A stretch of DNA of 64,000 bases from Microscillaceae bacterium (GTDB lineage Bacteria > Bacteroidota > Bacteroidia > Cytophagales > Microscillaceae), in NCBI GenBank assembly GCA_025054775.1, contig JANWZA010000015.1, positions 27,821-91,820 of the forward strand, in the 5' to 3' direction. Below, piece by piece: positions 18,259-25,977 of the stretch. The position numbers and the translations under genes are program-made. Each line of letters begins with the position of its first letter. Position 1 is the first letter of the stretch. The notes below the pieces were generated by a model. It saw only the letters and a program-made list of their open reading frames with translations, ran no database searches and was not told the origin of the DNA.

Positions 18259-19563
18259 GTGATAGATCCAGAGCAAATACAAGCCGTTAAACGCAGATTT
18301 GATATTATAGGCAACTCTCCCCTCTTAAACCAAGCCATAGAGCGAGCCATTCTTGTAGCAAACACTGACGTTTCTGTATTAATCACAGGCGAAAGTGGAA
18401 GCGGGAAGGAGTCTTTTTCTAAAATTATTCACAATTTAAGCCACCGTAAGAACAATAAGTTCATTGCTATTAATTGTGGGGCCTTGCCTGAAGGTACTAT
18501 CAATTCAGAACTTTTTGGTCATGAAAAAGGAGCGTTTACAGGGGCAGCCGAAATGCGCAAAGGGTATTTTGAAGAGGCAAATGGAGGTACTATCTTCTTG
18601 GATGAAATCGGTGAAATGCCTGCTGAAACACAAGCCCGCCTGCTCCGCGTATTAGAGTATGGAGAGTTTATTCGTGTAGGCTCATCTAAGGTACTCAAAA
18701 CCGATGTGCGTATAATTGCGGCAACTAACGTGAACTTATTAGAAGCTATTGAACAAAAAAAATTCCGAGAGGATTTATACTATCGCCTTAGCACTATGCC
18801 TATTTATGTCCCTCCTTTGCGTGAGCGTGGAAATGATATACTTTTGCTATTTAGAAAATTTGCTACCGATTTCGCTGAAAAATACTGTACTCGCCCCATA
18901 GAACTTAATGAAGCCGCTAAACAAACTTTGCTCTCCTTTCGATTTCCAGGAAACATCCGCCAACTGAAAAATCTTGTAGAGCAACTTTCAGTTTTGGAAT
19001 ATGACCGTGTAATTACTCCTGAAATGTTGCTCAAAGCTATGCCCCAAGAGCAACGCCAAAATGCATTGACCTTAGCCTCTCCCAAGTTTAACAGCCAAGC
19101 AGATATGAACGAACGCGATATCTTTTACAAAATCCTGTTAGATATGCGTAAAGATCTAGCTGAATTGAAAAAATTAGTGTTACAACTTCTTCAAAGTGGC
19201 AGCAGCCTCTCACCCAATGTAATCCAGGCACGCAAAGAGCTTTTTGCAGGGCTACCTAATACTGAACAAGTACCCACCTTTGGTATGAATAATCTTAATT
19301 CCACCTTACTTTTGACAGACTCAACCACCAATCCTTTACCCAAAACCATAGATATTAGCAATAACATACAAAACAAAAATATTACTATTCAAGACGTATC
19401 TCACGAAGAGACAAGTGACTCCCTTTCTATTGAGCAGAAAGAAAAAGAACTCATTATCAAAGCCTTACAAAAACACAAAAATCGCAGAAAACCTGCTGCA
19501 GAGGAGTTAGGAGTTTCAGAAAGAACTCTCTATCGTAAAATTAAACAATATGATATTGAATAA
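18259..19563 (+). CDS. Sigma-54-dependent transcriptional activator without sensory domain
   Basis: A 434-residue enhancer-binding protein starting at GTG. The AAA+ core begins almost at the N-terminus: Walker A GESGSGKE, the sigma-54-contacting GAFTGA loop, Walker B TIFLDEIGEM, and the R-finger region LRERGNDI. A low-complexity linker of about 130 residues leads to a Fis-type helix-turn-helix (RRKPAAEELGVSERTLYRKI). With no receiver, GAF or PAS domain it is either constitutive or controlled by another protein. It activates promoters read by RpoN; I saw no convincing -24/-12 element in the flanks, so targets are probably elsewhere. Confidence 0.92.
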   Translation: MIDPEQIQAVKRRFDIIGNSPLLNQAIERAILVANTDVSVLITGESGSGKESFSKIIHNLSHRKNNKFIAINCGALPEGTINSELFGHEKGAFTGAAEMRKGYFEEANGGTIFLDEIGEMPAETQARLLRVLEYGEFIRVGSSKVLKTDVRIIAATNVNLLEAIEQKKFREDLYYRLSTMPIYVPPLRERGNDILLLFRKFATDFAEKYCTRPIELNEAAKQTLLSFRFPGNIRQLKNLVEQLSVLEYDRVITPEMLLKAMPQEQRQNALTLASPKFNSQADMNERDIFYKILLDMRKDLAELKKLVLQLLQSGSSLSPNVIQARKELFAGLPNTEQVPTFGMNNLNSTLLLTDSTTNPLPKTIDISNNIQNKNITIQDVSHEETSDSLSIEQKEKELIIKALQKHKNRRKPAAEELGVSERTLYRKIKQYDIE

Positions 19564-19714
19564 CTTCAATAGTTCTCCTCCTAAAACCGGATTTTAATAA
19601 AAAATTTATACTGAAAAACTACAATTAGCTTCTATCGGTTTTATTCTAAAATGTATGATGGCTATTTAGTATAATAACTAAAAAGTTTTTGCTTTTTGTG
19701 TTATGAGCGAAACA

Positions 19715-20103
19715 AAGTAAATTGTTCTTATTGTCTTAGGTAAAGGTAGTAAAAAATGAATAGTCGTAAAAAAAGAAGAAACACACAACTTTTTGTGTAG
19801 AAATTGTGGCAAGTAACTTCAGAGCCATTACAAGTATTAAGGTACTAATCCTACTATCAAAAATTTATCAAAAACTCAAACACTCGCAAATAGATGCGTG
19901 TTGCACTGATGCCTAGAAGACATTTACCAAGTGTTAGCTAGGGAAATTATCAAGTCAGTAAGGCTCATACTAAGCCTAATAGAAGCATAAATACTTGCTT
20001 GCGAGTCAGAAACAGGCGATTAGTCCGAAAAACTATTTGTTTTCTCCCAAAGAGGGACTTCTGTTAAAATTATGTTTCAACATAGAAATTACCACTATCC
20101 TGT
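19715..20103 (+). pseudogene. Decayed IS1-family transposase remnant
   Basis: No intact ORF exists, but translation in shifting frames recovers pieces of an InsAB-type transposase: a zinc-ribbon start (CSYC about 19723, then FLCRNCGK about 19785-19808), the following LQSHYKY and GTNPTIKNL (to about 19870), and near 20010-20060 a C-terminal stretch with RLVRKTICF. At least four stops or frameshifts and loss of the middle show long inactivity. No terminal inverted repeats were found. It fills most of the gap between the sigma-54 activator and the DUF4153 gene. Confidence 0.6.
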
Positions 20104-20124
20104 ATTCTAAACCCTCACCCAAAT

Positions 20125-21999
20125 TTAATAATGCTTTCGTTTTATCAATATTTCTACTGACAGCCACACAATTCTATACTTGGGTTTAGCTGTACCTTCT
20201 CTTTGAGTTTGCACATCTCTAAACAAGAAATAAAATTTACCTTGTTCATTTTCAAAAGTTCTTTCAAGATCGCTTTTGGCTACTTCGTAGTTATTAGTTT
20301 TGTATTTTTGGTGCAGTTGTTCTATCCAAGTATTGGCATCAAATTTTACCAAAATTATTTCTTCTTTGTTTTCACTTTCAGCAGTTAGGATTATTTCGTT
20401 ATTTTCATTCAATACAAGTTGGTATTTTATACTTTCTATTTTTATAGTTTCCTTTTGTTCTGTTCGGCTGTTAGGGTTTCGGTTGAGATTAAACTTAAGC
20501 CAATAATCATAACCGCTCACCTTAAAATAAGTGTAATTTTCACGTGTGCCAAAATTAACAAAAGGAGAATTACTGCTCACTTTTTCATTGATTTGGTTGA
20601 AAAAGGGTAAATTCGCCACAAGTGCCTCACTGCGTTCCCAACTGTTTTGTAGTGCGTTTTTGGATTGTTGTTTTACCAGAAGGCTGTCTATGGGCTGTTT
20701 GAAGTACGGTTGTAACCAATATTCCTTGCGTCTTTGGCAAAAATAGCGAATAATAGAGCGAATATTTTCAGAGTCTTCAAAAGAAAGTTGGCTATTCTTG
20801 GGCAGATTAGTCAGATAGCCTCCTTCGCTAATTACTTGCAATTTCTTGAAAGTTTGATGCAAGCGATTGAGTTGGCTTTGATTAGAAACATAAAATGCTC
20901 CCCAAAAACCAAAAGAACTCAACAACGCCACCGCTGCCAACGAAATAGGAATTACTTTGATGCCTTTCGCTTTGCTAAACAAAAAATAAAGACAAATCCC
21001 TAACAACCACAAACCCAAAACTAACACAAAATATCGTTGCTCTGTAAAGCCATAGTCGCTAATACGTCTACCAATAGCCACGAAATGTAGCCCAATTAAG
21101 GGCAGAAGAGCAAAGTAAAAACCACGTACGTACAATTTTATCCATTTGTTATCTGCCGTTTCTTGGATAGGCGCTGTGAGCAACAGCGAAAAAATGCCTA
21201 CAATAGAAAATACCAAAATTAAATATACTACCCAGCCTTTGGGCAAATCAAATTCAATCAAAATTTTGATACCATACGCATATAAAATAGCCAAATAGAT
21301 ACCTACCAACGGCAAAAGTACATACTGTGTAAAGATTTTTAGCCCTTTGGGATAAAAGGTACTTTCGTTAAGTGCTTGAAAATCCTGTGGAACACCCGCC
21401 AAGAAAAACCACGTATTAAAGAAAAAAGCAATTATTCCAAAAATTTGCCCAAATATTCGTGTCTCTATATTTGCATTAAAAAGCACATTCAAAGCTCCCA
21501 AAGCGATAGAAATTCCTGCATATAGCACTCCTGCATATAACACTGAGAGTAAAAAGCGTGAAAACAGTGTTTCGTTGTATTGCCAAAAGCCGTTCGGTTC
21601 GTTGTGTCTGAGGTAAGGGGCAAAAGCAGCAAATAAATGAGAAAATAAAAAAAATAATATCATTCTTAGTACACTTTCTAAATTATCCAAACTCTTAGGC
21701 AAACTAAAATAATACGCTAACAACAATACAGCTCCTACTAAAGGCAATAACCACTGTCGGGATTTTTGCTCAAGGTACCGCTCTGCCAAAATGGTAAGCG
21801 AATACAACCAAGAAATCCCTAATAAACTACAAAAAAACGCACTTAATAACTTTTGGTCTTGTAAGTCGCCACTCTCAGCTTCTAGTAACCATACCCAAAA
21901 AAAAGAGGCTAAAAAAGCACTCAACAGCACGAAAGGAAAGCGAGCCGCACTCTGACGTGCCTCACTTATGATTTGATTGAAGGAAAATCTAGGAAGCAT
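20125..21999 (-). CDS. DUF4153 family membrane protein
   Basis: A 624-residue protein with about eleven to twelve hydrophobic segments in residues 20-370 followed by a soluble C-terminal domain of roughly 240 residues. The opening ISEARQSAARFPFVLLSA and the membrane topology fit DUF4153, a family widespread in Bacteroidota with no assigned reaction. The C-terminal domain is rich in beta-like alternation and presumably faces the periplasm. It stands apart from neighbours by 57 bp from the OmpA gene start side and by the IS1 remnant on the other side. Confidence 0.7.
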   Translation of the reverse strand: MLPRFSFNQIISEARQSAARFPFVLLSAFLASFFWVWLLEAESGDLQDQKLLSAFFCSLLGISWLYSLTILAERYLEQKSRQWLLPLVGAVLLLAYYFSLPKSLDNLESVLRMILFFLFSHLFAAFAPYLRHNEPNGFWQYNETLFSRFLLSVLYAGVLYAGISIALGALNVLFNANIETRIFGQIFGIIAFFFNTWFFLAGVPQDFQALNESTFYPKGLKIFTQYVLLPLVGIYLAILYAYGIKILIEFDLPKGWVVYLILVFSIVGIFSLLLTAPIQETADNKWIKLYVRGFYFALLPLIGLHFVAIGRRISDYGFTEQRYFVLVLGLWLLGICLYFLFSKAKGIKVIPISLAAVALLSSFGFWGAFYVSNQSQLNRLHQTFKKLQVISEGGYLTNLPKNSQLSFEDSENIRSIIRYFCQRRKEYWLQPYFKQPIDSLLVKQQSKNALQNSWERSEALVANLPFFNQINEKVSSNSPFVNFGTRENYTYFKVSGYDYWLKFNLNRNPNSRTEQKETIKIESIKYQLVLNENNEIILTAESENKEEIILVKFDANTWIEQLHQKYKTNNYEVAKSDLERTFENEQGKFYFLFRDVQTQREGTAKPKYRIVWLSVEILIKRKHY

Positions 22000-22056
22000 G
22001 AATACCGTAAAGTCAAATGAACAGACAAAAGCATGAAGAATATTTGCTAATTTAGT

Positions 22057-23577
22057 TTACTTTATCAATACAAATTCAATTCTACGATTTTTAGCTTTAT
22101 TTTCGGGGGTATCATTAGGAGCAATGGGTTTACTTTCGCCAAAACCTTGATAAGTGATGCGTTCCTTGTTAATACCTTTTTGTATGAGGTAATTAGCCAC
22201 AGCTTGAGCGCGATTTTGCGAAAGTAGTAAATTTTTTTGCTCGTTTCCGTCGCTGTCAGTATGTCCGCTAATATCAATTTTTACATATTGTGCAATTTTA
22301 AGATATTCCACCAACTCGTCCAGTTCGGAAAAATACTGTGGTTTGATGTCAAACTTATCAAAGTCAAACAAGATATTCTTGACAAAGGGTTCGTTAAGTT
22401 TGATTTTGGTATTACTTTGCGAGGAGATTTTGCTAATATTTTCCATATCTTCAAAATAAGTCTGTACGAAGGTAGGTAGTCCAAGAGTAGCTCGTCTACC
22501 TTTAAGATCCACGGCTTGGGGTTCAAATTGGCAGTCTTTGCCTTTTTGGTTAGGTTTTTGGATGGCCTCCAAAAAATTACTTCCATAAACAGAAACATAA
22601 ATTTTACCGTCATTTCCAAGTTGCAAAGCTCCTGCCCATCCCGAGAGTTCAGCTACTTTGTAGCGAGAGGCTTGTATAGCTTCTGCGGTAGGTTGGCTCA
22701 AATCAAATTGAAACAAGGTTTGGATTTGCCCTGCTGTTCCATACATTTTTGTTCCATCAGAAGAGAACTCAATACCATAAGGGCGTGCATCTCCTTCAAT
22801 TGGAATTTTGATATAGTTACTCAACTTTCCTGTTTGGTTGTCAAAGTCAAAAAGTTCAAAAATATGCAGTCCTTTCACGGCAGCAGCCAATTTTTTACCA
22901 TCAGGAGAGGCTTTTAGGTAACCAATGGCTTGGTCTGGGTTGTCGCCGTGCATTTCTCCAATTTTTGTAATGATAGGTGTGGTTTGTAGTCCCTCTTCGG
23001 TAAGCAAATAAGCATAATATTCTTGACTATTCCATTTGTGGGTAATAATCCAAATATCGCGATTGTTTTTATGCCTTACGGCAGTAATTTTCTCGTCGGT
23101 AGGTGCAAGCAAAGGTTTGTTTTTTTCTATTACTCTTCCTAGTCCATTTTCTGCTTGGAGGTCAACAAGGTTATATCTTACACCGTTTTCACCACCTGAG
23201 TGATCTACGGTAAAGACATAGAAAATAGTAGGATTGTTAGGTTTTGGTACAATAACACCAGACTGGGTAGCTGAAACATCACCTAGTAAATCTTCTCCGT
23301 TTCTCATTACTTCGTGGTTTTTATTCCAAATGGTAATGCCATCAGTGTAAAAAAGGAGTTTGCCTTGTTGGTCGCAAATAGTGGCACAGCCTTCTATGGT
23401 ATTGAGCATGCCGTCAGTAAGGGCAATTGGCTTTCCTTGGCTGAAATCTACTCCTGCATTTTCCCCAAAGTACCAAATATTAGCTTCGGCTTGAGCTAAT
23501 ATCCTTTGAGGGCAAATAATAGAAATACACCCTGTGGTAATCAAACCTGTGAATAGTACAAGCAAATGGGCTTTCAT
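22057..23577 (-). CDS. OmpA-family protein with N-terminal beta-propeller
   Basis: A 506-residue exported protein with a signal peptide ending near residue 28 (the CISIICPQ stretch includes cysteines). Residues 30-370 hold repeated blades with phrases such as IWYFGENAGVD, LLFYTDG and LKASPDGKKLAAA, the pattern of PD40/WD40-like propellers found in Cytophagales surface proteins. Residues 385-506 are an OmpA peptidoglycan-binding domain (NRAQAVANYLIQKGI, GESKPIAPNDTPENKAKNRRIEF). It likely links the outer envelope to the cell wall. It has no adjacent partner besides tsaB 40 bp downstream in the reverse sense. Confidence 0.88.
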   Translation of the reverse strand: MKAHLLVLFTGLITTGCISIICPQRILAQAEANIWYFGENAGVDFSQGKPIALTDGMLNTIEGCATICDQQGKLLFYTDGITIWNKNHEVMRNGEDLLGDVSATQSGVIVPKPNNPTIFYVFTVDHSGGENGVRYNLVDLQAENGLGRVIEKNKPLLAPTDEKITAVRHKNNRDIWIITHKWNSQEYYAYLLTEEGLQTTPIITKIGEMHGDNPDQAIGYLKASPDGKKLAAAVKGLHIFELFDFDNQTGKLSNYIKIPIEGDARPYGIEFSSDGTKMYGTAGQIQTLFQFDLSQPTAEAIQASRYKVAELSGWAGALQLGNDGKIYVSVYGSNFLEAIQKPNQKGKDCQFEPQAVDLKGRRATLGLPTFVQTYFEDMENISKISSQSNTKIKLNEPFVKNILFDFDKFDIKPQYFSELDELVEYLKIAQYVKIDISGHTDSDGNEQKNLLLSQNRAQAVANYLIQKGINKERITYQGFGESKPIAPNDTPENKAKNRRIEFVLIK

Positions 23578-23616
23578 TGATTCTAGGTTTAGAACTAAGC
23601 TGAAAGTTAGGAAAAT

Positions 23617-24303
23617 TTATTTATTTTTAGGTTTTGTGGCTAAAAAATTTTTTAAGTAAAGGGGTTCAAAATAAGCAAGATTTTCAAATTTCTGATTATC
23701 AAAGGCTTGTTGGGCTAAAAAACCAACAGCTCGTGCTGTTGGAGCAAAGTGCCTATCAAAAAAAGCCTGCGGCGAATAAGCAAACAAAGGTTTGGCTTTG
23801 GCTACTCCATCACCTATAAAAAATACTTTTTGAGTTTGTAACATTTCTGCAAAGCTATTAGGTTGCAAAATGAGGGCTTGCGTAGGCAGGATGTTGTTCA
23901 GTTGGCTGTCCCAAATTCCACAATACACTTCCATACGGCGAGCATCGATCATGGGACAGACCCAAAAATCTTTTTGTGGTATATTTTGAAGTGCCTGCCA
24001 TGCCATGGCTTTCAAAGTAGGAATAGCGATAAGTGGTTTGTGTAAGGCAAAGCATAGCCCTTTGGCAGTAGAAACACCAATTCGCAAGCCTGTATAAGAA
24101 CCAGGGCCTTGCGAAACAGCTATGGCATCAAGGTCTGTAAATTGCCAGTTTGCCCATGCCAATTGTTGCTCTATCAGGGGTGTAAGCAACGAGGCATGGT
24201 TGTAATCCCTGAAAATGTTTGTTTCTGTTATGCACTTACCCTCATCAGTAAGAGCTACAGAACAAACGCTAGTAGCAGTTTCTATGCTCAGAATTTTTGC
24301 CAT
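23617..24303 (-). CDS. tsaB: tRNA threonylcarbamoyladenosine biosynthesis protein TsaB
   Basis: A 228-residue ASKHA-fold protein that pairs with TsaD in forming t6A37 on ANN-decoding tRNAs. The N-terminal ILSIETATSVCSVAL strand-turn and the SQGPGSYTGLRIGVSTAKGLC motif are diagnostic. The length is standard. tsaD and tsaE are not in this window. It lies 24 bp upstream of nothing co-directional except the OmpA gene upstream... its start is 24 bp from the stop of the TPR gene on the same strand, so TPR-tsaB co-transcription is likely. Confidence 0.93.
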   Translation of the reverse strand: MAKILSIETATSVCSVALTDEGKCITETNIFRDYNHASLLTPLIEQQLAWANWQFTDLDAIAVSQGPGSYTGLRIGVSTAKGLCFALHKPLIAIPTLKAMAWQALQNIPQKDFWVCPMIDARRMEVYCGIWDSQLNNILPTQALILQPNSFAEMLQTQKVFFIGDGVAKAKPLFAYSPQAFFDRHFAPTARAVGFLAQQAFDNQKFENLAYFEPLYLKNFLATKPKNK

Positions 24304-24327
24304 ATAGCAAATTTACCAGTAAAATGC

Positions 24328-25593
24328 TTACTTGGAATTAGAAACTGCAATTTGCGAATTTTCTTGAGTATTGTTTGTATTTTCTTGAGCTGAGGTTACT
24401 TTATCCGTAGGTTCAAGGTTGTTCTTTTTCGGTTTCTTTTTATCGTCTTCAAATACTTTCTCTTTAATGCGTCGGTCAAAATAACGATTGATAAGTAGTA
24501 AGATGTAAGCAAAAAAAGCGTTTAAGGCTAAACGAGGAATAGGATTACCCCCTGTATATTTTTCTGAAATAGGACTAAGCAACAGAAGCATGAATTGCAC
24601 CCCCAAAAAGAGGCTCAAAAAAATTGCCGTGCTAATAATTTTATCAGGAATTCCAATTTGAGGTAGGAAAAATAGACCTCCGAATACTACTCCAAAGAAG
24701 ATAAAAATAACTAAATACTGCAAATTATTACGATAAGTACGTGCTTCTCTTTCCTCTTGGGCGGCTAATTCGCGTCTGCGCTCCTCTTCAAATTTTTTCT
24801 CAATTGCCGCAATTTCTTTTGCTTTCTCTCTACGGGCAATGCTATCTCTAATTTCAGTATGCAGCACATAAAATTTATAGGCATTTTCATAATTTTCTAA
24901 ATCTGCATATGATTTAGAGAGAATAAGTGTAGCCCTATTGGCTTCTCTCTCATCATTGAGCTGCATAGCTAAATCCATGGCTTTGGTGGCAAAAGTAACA
25001 GAGTTCTTGAACTGGTCTTCCATTTCATAGGTGTCTGCTAAGTTATTGAGTACCACCATAGTGCCACGCTTGTCTTCTAACTTTTCAAACAAATCAAGAG
25101 CTTTTTTGTAGTATTTAAGTGCAGAGCTAAATTCACGTCTTCCTTTGTAAGCGTCGCCCAGTTCCTCAAAACATTCAGCAATTCCTCGGGAATTGTTAAT
25201 TTCCTCTTCTAAAGCCAAAGATTGTAAGAAGTAACGTTTAGCTTCTTGATACTTTTGCTGATACTTATAACCTTTACCTTTAAGCCGAATAGCCCAAGCA
25301 AGGTGTTTTTTATCGCTAAGATGAGTAGCAATTTGAATAGCTTTATCAGCATACTCTATAGTTTTCTCAGGGGCAAATTCTTTGAATTCTACACCTAACA
25401 AAATATAATTTTGTACTGCTTGTAGTCCTTTGGCGGTTTTGAGATTATTCAATAAGCTATCTATACGGCTCTGGTCCTGGGCAATACTCAAACTCGTACT
25501 TACCAAAATTAAAAGTACAGAGGAGGCGGTTAAGAATATTTTTAATTTTAAGCCGCTAATACGAATGTAAGTATGATTAGCGTAGTCATCCAT
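24328..25593 (-). CDS. Tetratricopeptide-repeat protein with C-terminal membrane segments
   Basis: About 421 residues from the ATG at 25591-25593; a GTG eleven codons upstream is possible. A hydrophobic N-terminal segment ending SLSIAQ is a signal peptide. Residues 40-265 contain five or six TPRs (AIQIATHL, GKGYKYQQKYQEAKRY, GDAYKGRREFSSALKYYKKA, LADTYEMEDQF). A charged coiled coil rich in KKFEEERRRE follows, then three or four membrane helices and a Lys/Asn-rich tail. The layout resembles the sensory half of Bacteroidota TPR histidine kinases but with no kinase. Role unknown. Confidence 0.75.
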   Translation of the reverse strand: MDDYANHTYIRISGLKLKIFLTASSVLLILVSTSLSIAQDQSRIDSLLNNLKTAKGLQAVQNYILLGVEFKEFAPEKTIEYADKAIQIATHLSDKKHLAWAIRLKGKGYKYQQKYQEAKRYFLQSLALEEEINNSRGIAECFEELGDAYKGRREFSSALKYYKKALDLFEKLEDKRGTMVVLNNLADTYEMEDQFKNSVTFATKAMDLAMQLNDEREANRATLILSKSYADLENYENAYKFYVLHTEIRDSIARREKAKEIAAIEKKFEEERRRELAAQEEREARTYRNNLQYLVIFIFFGVVFGGLFFLPQIGIPDKIISTAIFLSLFLGVQFMLLLLSPISEKYTGGNPIPRLALNAFFAYILLLINRYFDRRIKEKVFEDDKKKPKKNNLEPTDKVTSAQENTNNTQENSQIAVSNSK

Positions 25594-25921
25594 GCGTTTG
25601 TGATTTGGTGAAGCAATATCTAGCACCTAAGCGAGAGGTGCTAATTTTTCTTAATATAGCAAATAATTCGCCATTTTAGTTTCATAAGGTTGAAATATGT
25701 TTTCAGTAAAAGAATAGAGAAACTTTGTTACAAATCCTACCTCATACTCAACTTCAGAGGAGGATACAAGTTGGGCAATAAGGTTGAGAAATTAAGAAAA
25801 AGTAATCTTAACATTAAATTTATGTAAACTTTTAGCCTTCGGTTTCAAAAATCTAAAATGTTTTAGTGAATTTTCGCTTATTTTGTAAATTGGTTGTAAT
25901 TATTTACACATTTTTTTATGT

Positions 25922-25946
25922 TCAGCCTGCTACTTGCTCAGGCTGA
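25922..25946. promoter_or_regulatory. Hairpin in the leader of the SNF2 helicase gene
   Basis: TCAGCCTG (25922-25929) and CAGGCTGA (25939-25946) form a perfect 8-bp stem with a 9-nt loop, 31 bp upstream of the helicase ATG. It is GC-rich for this genome. No T-run follows, so an attenuator is unlikely; an RNA or protein target is possible. The rest of the 25627-25977 gap shows no gene. Confidence 0.4.
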
Positions 25947-25977
25947 TGGTTATTCATTAGCCTAACAAAGTTAAGTT

